A stretch of DNA of 64,000 nt, from assembly GCA_009823395.1 (NCBI GenBank), contig CM020501.1:27183861-27247860 (forward strand), given 5' to 3'. Positions 50,621-64,000 of the stretch are shown piece by piece. Position numbers and translations under genes: made by a program. The DNA comes from Thamnaconus septentrionalis (lineage: Eukaryota; Chordata; Actinopteri; Tetraodontiformes; Monacanthidae). Below the pieces are notes generated by a model. The model made no database searches and was not told the DNA's origin. It saw only the letters and a program-made list of their open reading frames with translations. How positions within the stretch are numbered: position 1 is the stretch's first letter; each line of letters opens with the position of its first letter.

Positions 50621-50852
50621 GGAACTGGGTTAAAATACGGGATTGGTTTCAGTTTTACTTTAACTGGCTTTGGGGTGACTAAAATTAAACAAACCAATTA
50701 ACAAAAAAAGACATGGCAGCAGGGGCTGTCCAGTCTTGTAGCAGCAACAATATAGATGTGACTTGCTGGTCCAGAGTTGGCCACTAAGCAACATGTTTAG
50801 ATAGAGAAGAAGAAGTGTAATACATGGATATTATCAACAACGTGGCAGGACA

Positions 50853-51041
50853 GCAAAAGTCTGTCCTGTTGAGGTAGGCTGCAGAGGATTTGTGGCCACC
50901 TCAACATCCAGACTTCTCCGAGAGCTGGGAGTGAGAGGGAAGGCTCATCGACAGGCCATCAAAGACCTCTCCAGGGCGGCAGAGAGAGGAAGTCAGTTGC
51001 TCTGGTTAAGGAGGAAGGACTCCAGCTGGGCAAGTGAGTGA
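50853..51041 (+). pseudogene. non-LTR retrotransposon polyprotein, C-terminal fragment
   Basis: The frame encodes AKVCPVEVGCRGFVATSTSR, then LLRELGVRGKAHRQAIKDLS and RAAERGSQLLWLRRKDSSW, ending at TGA 51039-51041. The P-[VI]-EVGCRGF block followed by an alpha-helical ending with WLWLRR is typical of the region after the restriction-like endonuclease of site-specific-type fish LINEs (Rex6/Dong/R4/R2-like). The reverse transcriptase itself is absent. This is a 5'-truncated dead copy, and the clade is inferred. Confidence 0.7.
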
Positions 51042-54000
51042 TGGTATCAAGGGAGTGATGGATTCACTGCTGAACCCTCTGGAGATGCCGTTGGCCTGTC
51101 AGAGAGACATCTAGCATGGACGGCCCACTTGACAACCCAAAGGGTCTCATGATCGTCCTCCAGAGTCTTAGGTATGCGATAGAGGGACGATAACACCTAG
51201 TCCTCCGCTATAATCAAATAAGTACCTCTTAATTACCTCAGCCATGTTTTTAGTGTTTTCAAGGGTCATTTTTCCCCCACCCTCTTGTTCTCTCTTTTAA
51301 ATGACTTTTAAAGGAGTTATTTGGCTCAGTTCACAGTTTTCTGGCTCATTAAATGATAATAAGAAATCCATTTTGAAATATTATTTTAATAGCCTCTATC
51401 AAAATGAAACAGAAAGTGACAAGACAATGGATCGTGACACTTTTTCAAGGTTTTTTAGGGTCATTAAAAATGACTTTTATTGTAAAAGAAGTTTGGAGAT
51501 TTTATTTAGCATCGTTTTCAGTTTTGCGACAATTAAATGATAATGAATATCCATTGTGGAAGATTTTGGGATCATAAAAAAGAGAAAAAAATAGGTATGT
51601 TAGGCTTTTATTTTGAAATGAGCCCTGCGCTTGATTTTGGCCCTGTTCACAATTTCTGTTCCAATTGGGACATTTTGAAGGTTTTTAGGGTCATAACATT
51701 TATTTTTGAAGGATTTTTGAACCTTTTATTTTTAAAGAGATTTAGTGTTTTGCATTTTATTCTGACATTTTTGGAGCAAAACTTCCCACTTTTGCTCCAA
51801 CTGGACAGTATTTCCTTTTTTTGTTTGTTTGTTTGTGGGTTGCTTCTTCCCATGCTCCGTCACCCGGCTGAAAATCAAAGCCTCCCGAGCCATTATGTCC
51901 TCGGGCTGCTCGCGGCGAACGTCAAATTGCTCCCAGTGTTGAGTGATCAAAGTGTGGCCGCCGAGCAGATGGCGCGGCTGTCTGTCGAGGTAAGTGCCCA
52001 GCGGTCGCGATTTGTCACTTTATCGAAAGCGTCTCCAAGCTGCCGGGCGGCAAAAAATGGCTCGACCTGTCCCGCACTGCGACACCCACAGGAAACATTT
52101 TTTCTCTTTTTAATTTTTATAACAAAAGAAAGGCCACACTCCATAAAACCACCAGTTTTAGCACAAAGCCAACACATTCAGGCAAAAAAAGAGTTCAAAC
52201 TTTATAACTAGAAAACAATGTTTTCAAAAATAAATGCTGCCGCCGACACATTAAGAAAAAATGTTGTTGTTCAATTTTGTTCATCCAAAGTCAAATAAAA
52301 CAAAACCTCTTCCGCGTTTTAGCAAACGTTATACATTTGGAGCAAGTTTCAACCTCTTTGCATGCTAGTTGTCAAAAACGTTTGCCTTCAGTGGAGGAGG
52401 TTGCTTCTTACTGTTCCTTTAAAGGTGGTGGTAGGGCGGTTGTTTCAATGAGACAGCCATGCCCGCACAAGGCTGCTCGGGCTCGGTAAGTAAAAGGACA
52501 GAAAGGGCTTGAAGTCAACAGACAGAGAGGATGTGTGATGCGACATTCAACCGCGGAAGAAATAACACCACTAGAGCCTCACACATTTTCTTTTTATTTT
52601 CATTCCCTAAAATTTGACTATAAAAATCAAAAATGAAAGTTGACGCTCAAGGTCAGGGCTTGCCTTTCAATTATCCCTCATTACGAAAGTGCAATAAATA
52701 AACACATAATAGACATGCTTGCAAATCAACAGATCAAAATGTTTATCCTGGCTGAAATTAAAGTGTTACTGGAATAATTTGAATTAAAAAGTGTAGCCTA
52801 CAATAAAAAAAAAAAAAGAAAAGACGAAGCCCAGCCACTGAGGCGGAATAAAACCTTGCATCTCTGCTGTTTGTTTGACACTTGACACTGGCTGAGGCGG
52901 CGTAATTACATCTAAAATATTCAGGATTAAGCGACATCCTCTCACCACCTCCCTCTGACAGCAGGACCACCACCAGCGACGATTTCTGGCTGACGCCTTC
53001 AGCCTGCTGCTGATACAACCTGCCAACTGCTTTCCGCTCAAAATGCAAAGTAGCCTCTTTTTTTTTTTTTTTTTACCCAGGCATGGTGGGGTGGGGTGGG
53101 GGTAGGGCAGCGGGGAGCTAATGCTAACAAATGAGCTGCCAGCCTACAGTGGAGACGCTGGGCTTGAAACGTGACGGGCAGAAAAGCATGAATTATAATC
53201 AATCTCCACGCCGATCAATCACATATTCCGTCCAGCTCCGGAGCAGTGGAGTCGAACGGATGGGAACTGTCCAGCGCCAGCCTATGTTGGAGGGCAAGGA
53301 GGGTAGAGAAGAGGGAGGAGGAGGAGGAGGAGGAAGTGGCTTGTAAGCAACACCTCTCCCGCCCGGTGTCCAATGAAGTTGTGAGGAATAATGAAGCCGG
53401 CAGTCTGAGTCATGACTTGGCCATCAATCCGTCGGAAGCTTACGATTGCAGCCATCCTCGGACACCAGTGCCAGTGAAAGCATGAATACATTTACAAACT
53501 GAATTATCTTTAGTTCTTACCTTACCTTACCTTCAATATTTTGAATGTTTTTGGGTTTTTTGGGGAGGAATGCAATTTGCAATTGCAAATGCCAATAACA
53601 ATCGCTTTTTTCCGCTCGTATTTTATTCGCGCAACGAGCGCAAGAGGCCAACCAGAACATCAGTGAGACGTCAGTCATCATTCGAGATACCGGCTGCTAG
53701 CAAAAGAAAACAAGACGTGCTCAATCATGACAAGCTGCCGAGAGAAAGAACCCGAGCCATTCCTCTTGATCCATCCCTTGTCGCCTTTACCTCATGCCCT
53801 TCCAGTGCTCCCCTCTTCCAAATGACTGTCTCTTTCTCCGACTCGAACTGCCTGCCCATCTCTCCGCTTTCATTATCAACTCATCCGTTACGGCGCGGCG
53901 CAATGCACTGTCCTGCCAGGAACACTCTGGTCGCGCTCTGATTGAGCGGTGACCTTTTCCAGCCGAGATCCCGTGGCACAGCTTTGGAAAATTAAAAAAT

Positions 54001-54056
54001 AAACAAGTAAATAATGGACCTTTCACTTTAAAAAGCCTTGTTTTATAACAGCAAGC
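51042..54056. other. intergenic, no gene recognised
   Basis: The first 100-150 bp may be the 3' UTR of the LINE fragment. The rest holds a GAG repeat (53306-53336), poly(T) runs and chance reading frames only. Confidence 0.5.
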
Positions 54057-54325
54057 TTAAAAGGTTAGTGTGTAAAAGTGAGGAATATTTAGAGACTCTG
54101 AGGAAGAAACATCAAGAAGTTGCATTTTAGATTGCGCTCACCCACTCTCCCTCCCTCTCCCAAGCTTGTCCAGTGAACTACGGTGGCCTATGCACAAAAA
54201 CCTGAATACCTCGTCCACCTTTTTCTTTGTTAGTTTATTCGAGGATGCGAGCGTTCACCCAAAATACAAAATGCGCTGTCAGGCAGGCTGGATGTCCAAA
54301 TAGGCTTCCTTTAAAAATTTCAGCA
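54057..54325 (+). mobile_element. TTAA-type element, 3'-truncated copy
   Basis: It starts TTAAAAGGTTAGTGTGTAAA and shares GTGAACTACGGTGGCCTATG and CGCTGTCAGGCAGGCTGGAT with the other copies. The 3' end is lost. Confidence 0.7.
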
Positions 54326-54380
54326 TGTGAACCGAAACAAAGAGGCTTCAGAGCGCGGCCTCCTCATGTGTCAGAAGTCT

Positions 54381-54465
54381 CATGTGTCAGAAGCAGGTCC
54401 ATCACTGATAGTGGGTTCCTGAGTTCTGGTATCAGAAGACGACCCTCCGGATTCAGGGTCGTATT
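54381..54465 (+). repeat. dispersed repeat fragment (GGTCCGTCACTGATAG family)
   Basis: AGAAGCAGGTCCATCACTGA followed by TAGTGGGTTCCTGAGTTCTGG matches the core. Confidence 0.6.
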
Positions 54466-55547
54466 AGTATATTGTATAATATATAGTACAATGTATTAAT
54501 GTTAACCCCAAAACATTTGTCAAATTTTGACAACCGCACAAAGAAATCTGACTTCTAAATCTTCTAGGCCGACATGAAGCACCGTGCAAAGTCATTTGAG
54601 GCGGCGCCAGATCAATAAACGCTTCTCTAATAGGAAATATGGACCCGCTAAACTGTCTCGCCAAATGAGCTAACAATCTCCAAATGTGCTGCCCGCACGT
54701 GCGGGAATCTTTCACATCTGAAACGGGCCAGACGTCGGCAGCGAGCGGTGACGTCGACACAGATTGTCGTGTTTGGCGAACGCACAAAGTAACCCGACAG
54801 AATGCGACGGGACGGGGCTGGGGGCATTTCAGCCAGGGAGCTGGCAGCGTTCCTTGGCCTCTGATGGGGGCTGTCCAGCAGGAAACTGAAAAGGTCAGGG
54901 GAGATGATGAGGACGACGAAATGAGAAGAGGGCTCCTCGCCAGGAAGCGACAGGGTATTAAGACGAGGCAGGAGAGGTCGAGATCTTTCGCGCTTCCTTC
55001 TCCCCATTTTATCCGTCCTGCCATCACACACACGCAAACACACGCGCTCACTCGCACACACATACCCCCATCGACTTTTGCCAATTATCAGATATGCTGA
55101 CTGGGGTCCTGTTCACCTAAAACTGTCAGTCACCGCCGATGGGCAGTTAACGGGCCCGTTTATCCGAGACTATCGGTCCTGAAGGTGAGCGTGGGGGTGA
55201 GGAACAACCGTGGCGCCCACAAATTCCTCCCCAAAATTGGCCGCTGAGCTTTGATACGATGAAGGCAGTTTTCGACAGGTGTTTCGTTCGATTGTGCTTT
55301 TGCCGCAGTGAAAATATGTTTTTTTTTGTTTGTTTCCTTTACCGTCAAGCAACAATAATAGGTAGCATAACCGCTGCCTTAAGGGACGTCAAAAATCCGG
55401 ACAGAGGTCTGACCTGCTGTCTCAAGGAAGGATATTACACTGCATTATTATTTTTTACCTGACATCTGATAATGTGTCTACAACAACAAGCAGCCGCTGC
55501 AGGGGCGGGGTTTTATCGAGCGCGGGCTAAGTGGTGTAGTCCATTGC

Positions 55548-56010
55548 TGTCAGGGGGGTGTTTGTTTTTTTAATTGTAATGTGAATATATAATTAGGGGG
55601 GAAATGCAGGGTTTATTCATATTTAAGGGTTTGTATGTTTAGCGGGGATTGTGTTCTGTTTATTTAAGTATGCATTTCTTTGTGTTATTGTTATTTTTGA
55701 ATGTTCTGTATTTGGATGTCACCACTGTTAGTGGGTTGGCCCAATTGGCCATAGGCTGCTGCCCTATATAAGGGGGCTCATTCTGGCGTGGGGTGTTGAG
55801 CCAGCTAGCTTGGTGTGAAGCTGGCAGGGAGAGATACTGTTTCCGCACTGCTTGGTTCATGGTTTTTTTTGGATAGCAGAATAAACTTTTTTTTTCCTCC
55901 TGCACGCTGCTTGACGCTGCCTGCCTCCTCCTTTGACTCCACCACCTCAATCCGGTCGGCCCAGATCCCCTTTTTCGCGGGGAGGCCACTTTGCCCCTCT
56001 GCAGTAACCA
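55548..56010 (+). mobile_element. probable solo LTR of a retrotransposon
   Basis: The 463-bp segment starts TGTCAGGGGGG and ends GCAGTAACCA, consistent with TG...CA ends. It contains in order a CCAAT motif, a TATA box (TATATAAG at 55765-55772) and AATAAA (55880-55885), followed by a C-rich U5-like part. No primer-binding site or gag-pol follows, so it is a solo LTR. No clear target duplication was seen, so the boundaries are approximate. Confidence 0.55.
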
Positions 56011-56947
56011 AAACATGTTTTTTTTTTTATGAGAATGGAAATATTTTTTCCTCTTCAGAACTACAATTATTTTTTTCATTTATCATTTTTCTGCCAATCT
56101 TGTCTTATGCATTTTTAAATCTTTTTTTTTTTTTTTTTTTTTTTCCTGGAACACTAAGGAAGTAACCTTTCAAGGGTTTCAAAAATTGCTGCAGACATCT
56201 ATCTAAACCCTCCCCTAATATACACACACACAAACCAAAACTAGCACTTAGCTTACCTTCCGCTAAAACAAAAGCTACCTTTCCTAAGTGCTCGAGTGGG
56301 GAAACAACACCTGGTGGGGTGTATTGTGACTCACTAACATCGAGTGGCATTTTTATTTTATTTTTTCCATGACATGGGAGCTTTAAAATTTTACTTAGAG
56401 GATCTAAATAAGCCTTCTGGGTTTTCTAGGCGGGTCGCTCTGCCCTTCAGGTTGCTGAGGGCACTCCTGTGCAGCACTGCCTGCTCTCCACCGTGCCGTC
56501 AACTCATATATCCATTAGTCACCTCTTACATGTATAAAGTGATTCCTATTGGAACACGCTTGGGCACATAATGAAGAACAGATATGCAGCCGCGCGCTGC
56601 TCCTCCTGCAATGGCATACATTCGTTTGTCCTCACTCGAGTGGGTTTTAAGTGGGGCCATAAATAAGCAGTATTACGCATCTTCGGTACGTCCCGTTGCT
56701 GAGATGAGTCTTCACTTTCGCCCCGCGTGACCTTCAGTGCGAAAATGGGCTGTAGCCGAAATCAATCACAAACAGAAAGCCAAGAAATGTTCTTCTATTT
56801 CTGTTATAGAAAACAGTTCCACGATGTATTCGCATTGAGCAAAATGAGTGGAGCATGCGGCCCCAGCGCCCGCCCATCATACTGTAAACTGACTACAGTT
56901 GGCTACTGAACTGTAGCTGCGGCCACTACACATGGCCATTTTACTGG
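56011..56947. other. intergenic, nothing recognised
   Basis: It contains a poly(T) run (56120-56144). No gene or element boundary is supported. Confidence 0.5.
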
Positions 56948-57190
56948 AAATTAGACCAAATCAGACAAAATTGTCATATAGGGCATCTTTAAATGTGTTC
57001 GACAAAATAAATAAATAAATAAATGAAAACTAGTTTGAAACTGTATGAATTTCTGTCTCGTTTCCATTTTGAGAGCCATTATTCTGTCACTTTGCAACTG
57101 TTTTTGGCAACCCCTGCTGGCCAAACAATAGAATATATATTTTATTGGACTTGCATATCAGCCACCTATTTGAAACCGGAAGCTATGCCC
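56948..57190 (+). repeat. dispersed repeat of about 240 bp, + orientation copy
   Basis: It starts AAATTAGACCAAATCAGACA and contains CCCCTGCTGGCCAAACAATA near its end, aligning with 27623-27860 and, inverted, with 38411-38660. Confidence 0.6.
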
Positions 57191-60100
57191 ATTTTTATAT
57201 ACCGCCAATTTTTCCAATGCAGTTTTTTTTTCATTTCAATATTGTGATCGTCTTATTAGAGTGAAATTACCAGAGGTACAATCAATACTAAAACTATCAC
57301 TTAAAGAGTTAAGTTGCATGGTTAGTAAATCAGCAACAATTTCGCAACATTTTTTTTTTTTTCAAATGTCCCGCTATCTCTCTCGTGCCGGCTTGTCTCC
57401 ATTAATGCACAATCATGTCATGTTCACAAGTGATATCTGGTTCTGCAGTGTGGCTACTGGCAACAGCTATAGCTTTCTAGCTATCTGTTGTATCTATATA
57501 TTCTATAAAATTATAGATACATAAGTGGACTTTGATAATGTTTGCGCTATTTGCAGGAAAAGTACACTTACAATTCAAATGCTAATGATGAGTTAGTCAA
57601 TACAGAACTTAGTATAACCCTCAGATTTTTAAGCACCTTGACACTGAGAAGGAGAGAAATTTCAGCCTCAGATCGCTGCTTTTAATTCCCCCAACATTCA
57701 AAGCCAAGAAAGCAATCCCATAGTGGACCCTAACTCCCTACACCATTAATTTTGTCGGTTAGTTTTTGATGTTGAACAATATCAAAAGGATCTTTTTTGT
57801 TCTTACAAAGAGAATACAAAAATACTCCCCAAGAAAGACCCTTTCCTCTGATGCCTTTGCAGGGAAAATGCAACAATGGCTTAAAACTGTGGAATTCAAG
57901 ACGGCCATATAAAATTCAGTTTGGTACGTATCTAAATCACATGGAATGAAGTTTACTTTTAACCTAGACAAACAATTATGAAAGCCGGCGAGATCATCGC
58001 TGCAGGCATCTGGTCTACGTCATCACATCACTAATGCTCATGTTACAAATAAATGGTTACGCTAGCAATAAATAGCTATGTTCCATTTCAAACATTGCAA
58101 AACGACAGAGATGAAAGGGTCCATCTTTTTCAAAAGTTTAAACAGCACTTATCATTGGTGCTGAACACGGTAAGCTGGACATGACTTGGGCGACATTCAA
58201 CAGATATCGATCAGCTAAATATGGTGAGCTAGCTTTAAAAACTTCTTCCCTTGTTTTACCTCATGTCAAACCTCGTAAATGTTGAGCATATATCCAGCAT
58301 GATTTTTTACCGACAGTTAGCATTCATTTGGAGCATTTTTGATGCTATTGCGTGTGTCTCCTTTTCAAAAGAAACACTGTGCATACCTATTGGACTGTGA
58401 ATGCTAACGGATGATAGAAGTTCAGGGGGAAGCGATCACATCCGGTGTGAACCTACTCTAACTAAACTCAGAGGCGCGAATGACCACTGAGACACTCAAA
58501 CACTCGCACTGACGGGAAGCTGCACGGTCTCCCAGTATCCCATAGGTCCTCGAACATCATTTGCAGCCATCATGGCCCTCGCAGCGGCAGGGGCAGAGTC
58601 CTAACTACCATCAGGTTTAGCCAAGCGGATCAATGACTTCGACCGTAGGGGGAAGGGGAGGACTGGGGGTCAAAGATCAGCACCGACCCGCCACCGCCCA
58701 GGCCCGTCTGCGGCATCGTCCCCACACCTCATTAGCGCGCTGTCTTACCAGACTAAAAAAAAAACAAAAACAACTCTGTCAACATCTCGAGGTCACCGCG
58801 CTAACCTCCCAACATCACTCGCAGCGACGGCCGTCATGCTAAGCAACCCTTCAGTCCGAGAGCCCAATTAAAATGCCCACAGCGTTTTTTGTGGCCGTGA
58901 AGAAATCTGCCTGCTGTGGGGCCTCCAGTCCAACAAGTTGAAGTGGGAGTCCAAGGGGCTCGCCAAAGGTGCCTAAACACGGGCGCAGCCGTCTATTATT
59001 CAACGGAAAGAGGTGAATATTCTACACGTCGTGGGAATACGGGTCAAGTATCAACATCTCGCGGATGTTTGTCGGATGAATATTTAAAGATCAATATTTT
59101 ACGGACGCGAGGGATGGAAGCGGGAAATCCTGGCAGGCGAGGAGCGCGGTTGAAAGGCAAATAGTGACTTAGAAGGAGAATCAGAAGGCACTTAGTCTCA
59201 TGGTAAAATAAATTCTGGAGCAGATACCAAGACGCTGCTCTGCTTTAAATTAAATATTTCTCGGGCCCCTTTCAAGAGGGAGAACGGAGCGTAAATCCAG
59301 TCTCGTGCACGTTCGCTCTCTCGGAAGAAGAACTGCTGCCATGTAATATTGATAGCGAGGCAGCTTTTTTTCAAAGCGCACAAACGTAACATACTGCTAG
59401 GCGGAATTTCCGATCCGCCGACTTACATCGCGGCAGGTTTTTGCCATTCACAGGAAGGAGGATGGACTGCAGGACGTCCACTGTTCTTTCCTTGTGGAGA
59501 AAAATCTGTTTTGTCACAATTTTTGAAGTTATACGTACAAAAATACACGTTCCTATATTTAAAGGGACATTTATTTTTTTTAAAAGGACGGCTGAAAACC
59601 ATCTTTTACCTTTATGTTTACCTCCGTAGTTCGGCCATTTCATAAGAGTCACTGCGAGACTGCAAAATTTGGTATAAGGTACCAAATAGATACGGGGCTG
59701 GACTCGCTGTACCGACACCACCACCTCCAATTACAGTGGATGCTTCATCCAATTAGTGAAATCTGGAGCTATCCCCATGTGGATTATTAATTAGAATAAA
59801 ACCCAGGACAGGATTTGCGCAAAGCTTTTCAGTTAATAGTAAATACTTCACCATTCAATTCCTGTCTCACTTTCAAGCAGCAGTCTGGTAAGAAGCTAGT
59901 AGTTGTTTTGTTTTTTGTATTGTCAGTCATTTCATGAGAGGGGGTAAAAATCGCAAATTTCTTATAAACTTTATGGGCAAGCCTGAGGAAGTTTAATCCT
60001 ATAATCAATATACAATATCTGAATGCAAATTTAAGGTATGTCAATCCTCTGGTACCGTTCAATATCAATGTCAATATCGGTGGTGATATTTGGATCAATA

Positions 60101-63100
60101 CACCAATAGTTTTTGGGTTTAGGTTAGTTTTAGGTGGCTTTCTCACTATATCCAGTCTTTCAATAGGCTACAGCAACCCCAAATTTGATGTCAATTTCCC
60201 ACTAGAACGCAAGGGACCAACGTCCAGTGGTCCAAAGATATAAAACCGACAAATCACACAGCGTACGAGGCCTCCCAGAGATAGTTGCCAGGGTTGGGCG
60301 TTAAGAGATTTACCTGCTCACAGCAGAGCAGGTCCTCACCTCCAAAACTTCATTAGAGACAGAATTGATTGGATCGGGAGCGGGCGGGCCTCTGAGACTG
60401 CCGGGCGATGTGAGCGGACGCAACGATTGACGTCTCATTTGTTTGCCTTTCTAGCCTGTGACACTGTTAATCCACCTGGGCTGATTGCACAACTCACAGG
60501 GGCGACGCACCAACCATTTGCGACCTGGGTGTTTGGGCCGGTAGTTTGTTTTGGGGGATTAGCCTTGTGGAGGTGAAGCCAGCGCAGGCGCATTCCGGCA
60601 CGCAGTTGATCCACCGCGAAACGTCTGGGCGCACATCTTTCCGTTTAAGTGTTGCCCACCGTGTTTACCTCCGAAGGCTTGCTGTTGAAGCGCTAAATGT
60701 AACATATTTCCTCTTTATTTAATTGAGTGCAAACGGCACAGTTAAAGTTGGAGCACAGTGAATGGATGGATTAATTCGGTAAGGTTTGCAGCCTGAATCC
60801 CGGCGACTGACTCCACTTGAATTTAGTTGGAGGGCAGATTTATGGTGATATGAAGACTTTGACCCTCAAGGTAGCAGTGGCAAGCTTCACGTGCCAAATC
60901 TTATTACCTGAAATCTGACAATGTTGGAAATCACGCATTGCTCCTTTAGACAGGAAGGCTTTTTTTATTATTAATGTTGCTATTTTAGCTAAGCCAATTT
61001 TTGCTGGCAAGTGTACGGCAGCAAAAGAAGATGCTAGACCAATTTGGGAAAATGGTTTCTTTTCAAGGCTTATCACGGCCTGCAGCCACCTTTTAAATGG
61101 TCTGACGATGTATCATTAAGTATGAAAAGCATTTTCTTCACCTGGAAAGTCTTTTTTTTTTGCTTTTTTATCCTTTACCTCCTCTCTGGATTTTGGTTCA
61201 CGGGAGCCATGGCCAGCCTCCTCAAAACTAGAAAGTTGTCATTATGGAGGTTTTTCACGGCAGATGACTTCCTGACAGCCTGCTTAAAAGCACTTCAAGT
61301 GTCGTGCATTTTCCTTTGAAAAATAAATGACAGCCAGAGCCGCTGCATCTGTTTCCAGTGGAGGATGATTAGGATGTGTACAGAGTGGGGCATTGTGAAA
61401 GATGTGAAAGGGCTGCTGTTAGCCTTCGGGGGAGGAGCCATTTGGCAATTTGGAAAATCGTGCTTGAGTGTTGTCCTGTGGTTTGAGGGGGAGAACAAGG
61501 GCTGAAGATCTATGTCTGTTGCTGACCTAAAATAAGGATGGGTGGTGATGGAAAATCATAAGGCTCATTTGGCACCGCCTCTCTGTGTGACAGTGAAGGG
61601 GTCCTCATTTACATGTCACAAGGTGATCCCGAGCTCCCCATCGACCGGTCGGTCCGTGCAACCGACGTGTATAAATTGCACCCCTAAGAGCTATAGACAG
61701 CCAGTATCGGGCTGTTAGGGCCACTGAATATTCGGAGCAGCGACGCGTGTCTGGTAATCATGGATTCATTTTGCCAGCAAGAAAGGGTTCAGCGCCACGG
61801 CCCAGGTGAAAAAGGAAGTCTTTGCTACGTCTTTCAGCTTTGACTCAGCCAGTTGTGAAAGGCAATCGCTGAGTGTTTCCCTCAATTAATGTGGACAGAC
61901 ACGTTGGTCCGAAGACCCAAAAGTCTCATCGCTGCTGCCCTTTGAAATGCTCAACATTTGCAACCTGGTCAGACGTCAACATCCAATAAAAACACAGCTT
62001 TTTTTCAGCTGTCATCCCAGGCATCTCAGTTAATTTGTTTCTATTTGGGATAAAGATTCAGGTGGGTTCGAGAGCAACGAGGGGGCTCAGTTTTCTTGGA
62101 AATGCAGCGGAGAAAGACAGAGAAAAAGAATTTACAAGTCGTCAACAGAGGCTCTTGATAAAGACACTGGCACATAAGCAGGCATTCTCATGATTAAAGA
62201 CTGGCTTTTCTTGGCAGTCAGCCACATTTATGAAGATATACAAAATCAGAAAGTTCCATTTTGCGTGCCAAGAATATTTGACAGGCTACAAATACATCTT
62301 TTTAAGACCTAAATTGATATTTCACTTAAAAAAGCATTTACTGCAGATAGTTTTCAAATTGCTTGCTTTATTATTAATGTACTAATAATTTTTGTGATTA
62401 TAAAAAGATTTTTTAAAAAGCATCAGTCCTTCGCTTGATGCATAACTCCCTCAGGGCATAGCTGGCAAGGAAGTTATTTCCTCGTCAGCTTACCTTCATT
62501 TCAAACAAAGAGCTTCTTCTTTTAGCAGAAGTGAACATATGATTTCGCATTTTAACATTTAGTTAAAGCTAATCTTTGTTGGCCATAATGTCTTGTTGTG
62601 CTGTTTAGCGCTGAAAACGCGCAGTGATATAAGTCACATCTGTCAGTGCGACTTATTATTTAGATATTAGCGATTTCAAAATAAAGCACCCGCCCCCAGT
62701 TGCCATGCACACATAACCAACTTCAAACTTCACGTTAGACTCTTGTCCTCCTATTGCTTGATGAAAACCATCTAATGCCTGAGGTGTCTGATATTTTTTG
62801 ATATGTTGATCTGTGGTTGCATTCCAGGAAGTAGTCATGGGAAGTTGTGAGACACATATCACTGCACATCTTCAGTGCTAGCTGGCGAAACCACCCATGA
62901 AAAGGTAAGGTAAAATAAAAATAAATAAAAATGACTTTAGCTTTGGCTTTAGCTCTGTTGAAAGCGGATGCTATACTGCTACGCTGACTCGACAAAAGGA
63001 TGACACAAAAGTCGTTCTTTGTCTGAAATGTAAATAAACTGACAATGAAATGACTTTAAAAAAGGCAAATGTCAGAGCCTTTAGGCATTCAAAGGACTTC

Positions 63101-64000
63101 ATCTATCAAAGGACGTACAGATTTGCAAAAGAGAGTTGAAATGTCAAAATAATAAAGTTTATTGATAATGAAGTAATTTGCAAACTGCCTGCGGTGTTCA
63201 CGCGATACCAAGCAGACACAAAAACGGCAAAAAAAAATCACTTGGAAGTGAAACATCCCTTCAACCTTTTTGCCAGTTAAAAACCTTGTTGTGTGCACAG
63301 ATATTTGTTAAGTTAAACTAACTTTCAAAATGTCCTTAAGAGCTGTGACTTCCACCACTACTACAGTATAACAGGCATTTTGGTAGTGCAGGTACTGCCT
63401 GTGAGACAAAGGCATGGTTGAAATCCCATTGTACATCATTTATTTACTTCTTTAAATTATAATTATTTTTCTGTGTTCTGTGTTGTGTGCTACAGTGTTC
63501 TCTCTGTCTGGTCCCATAAGGACGATCCACCGACACGTTCAGCTGCCAACCGCTGGTCGCCACCTGTCGCGCAGACGACATCTGAAACCTATTTGTGGAC
63601 GAGCATCTATAAATGTAAAAAGGGAAAAACGTTGCGGTGTTTAGAGAGGCTATTGTATAAATGTGCTGCGCGAGAGGCAGAGGAAACTGTTAGCAGACGT
63701 CTGAGTCACACTCGAACGATCACAATCCCGGTTAACTGCGAGCCCCGCAGATGGTCCAACAAGACTTTAGGAGAAAAAAAAAAAAAAAAAGCCTCGGTGA
63801 GTCCAAATCATAGCTGGTGTCTTCTCTTTCTACGGTTGAATAATTGAAGCGCCGACTATTAAACTTACATGAGAGGGAGCAGACTCGCTCTTTCCCCGTG
63901 AGACGGCGGCACCGGGCCGATGCTCGCATCCACCTGTAATCTTAAAAGGTTCGGTAGCAGATGGCGGTGGAAAGACTGGATGCGAGCATTTAAAAAAAAA
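57191..64000. other. intergenic, no gene recognised
   Basis: The last 6.8 kb is AT-rich and comparatively poor in obvious repeats. No reading frame has a recognisable domain, and I see no tRNA or microsatellite of note. Lower repeat density could mean conserved regulatory DNA near a synaptic gene, but that cannot be judged from one sequence. Confidence 0.45.

Noticed and set aside
51537..52211. Open frame of 224 codons on the + strand
   Set aside because: It is an AT-rich Phe/Leu-biased frame with no recognisable domain. It is long by chance.
53517..53532. CTTAC tandem units resembling telomeric repeat
   Set aside because: Only about three units, and not the vertebrate TTAGGG sequence.

Overview
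The window looks like teleost fish nuclear DNA. It holds intron-split vertebrate coding sequence in a large AT-rich non-coding background. That background is full of fish-type dispersed repeats: the 3' end of an L2/Maui-like LINE, hAT, Tc1/mariner-like and Harbinger-like non-autonomous elements, a solo LTR, and many CA, TA and GT microsatellites. I found no bacterial or viral genes, no CRISPR array and no rRNA. I cannot name the species.

One protein-coding gene is recognisable: the 3' half of a neuroligin on the + strand, closest to neuroligin-4 (NLGN4X). Three exons are visible: 21769-21954 (186 bp), 25356-26145 (790 bp) and the terminal exon from 29611 to the stop at 30519-30521. They encode the second half of the cholinesterase-like extracellular domain, the stalk, the single transmembrane helix and the cytoplasmic tail. 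Neuroligins are postsynaptic adhesion proteins that bind presynaptic neurexins. The tail carries the conserved tyrosine-containing gephyrin-binding segment and ends in a PDZ-binding STTRV. The upstream exons (signal peptide and first half of the esterase-like domain) were not found, so positions 1-21768 are most simply one long intron. The terminal exon has a one-base frame disruption just after the membrane anchor (about 30137-30160). The conserved tail continues in another frame, so this is either a sequence error or a damaged allele.

Layout: 1-21768 is an intron rich in transposon remnants, including a 361-bp inverted repeat pair (16341-16701 and 17524-17884) and a hAT transposase fragment coding a BED zinc finger. 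From 21769 to 30521 are three neuroligin exons and two introns of about 3.4 kb. From 30522 to about 32450 is a probable 3' UTR with a TA microsatellite, AU-rich pentamers, a Pumilio-type site and a poly(A) signal. From about 32.5 to 64 kb is intergenic DNA with no supportable gene. It contains mobile-element copies, a degenerate minisatellite of about 50-bp units (36800-37290), a LINE fragment with a restriction-like-endonuclease-type C-terminus (50853-51041) and a solo LTR (55548-56010).

I saw no convincing new biological system. The observations most worth checking are the neuroligin frame break, the near-identical long inverted repeat, and several repeat families that recur within this one locus.
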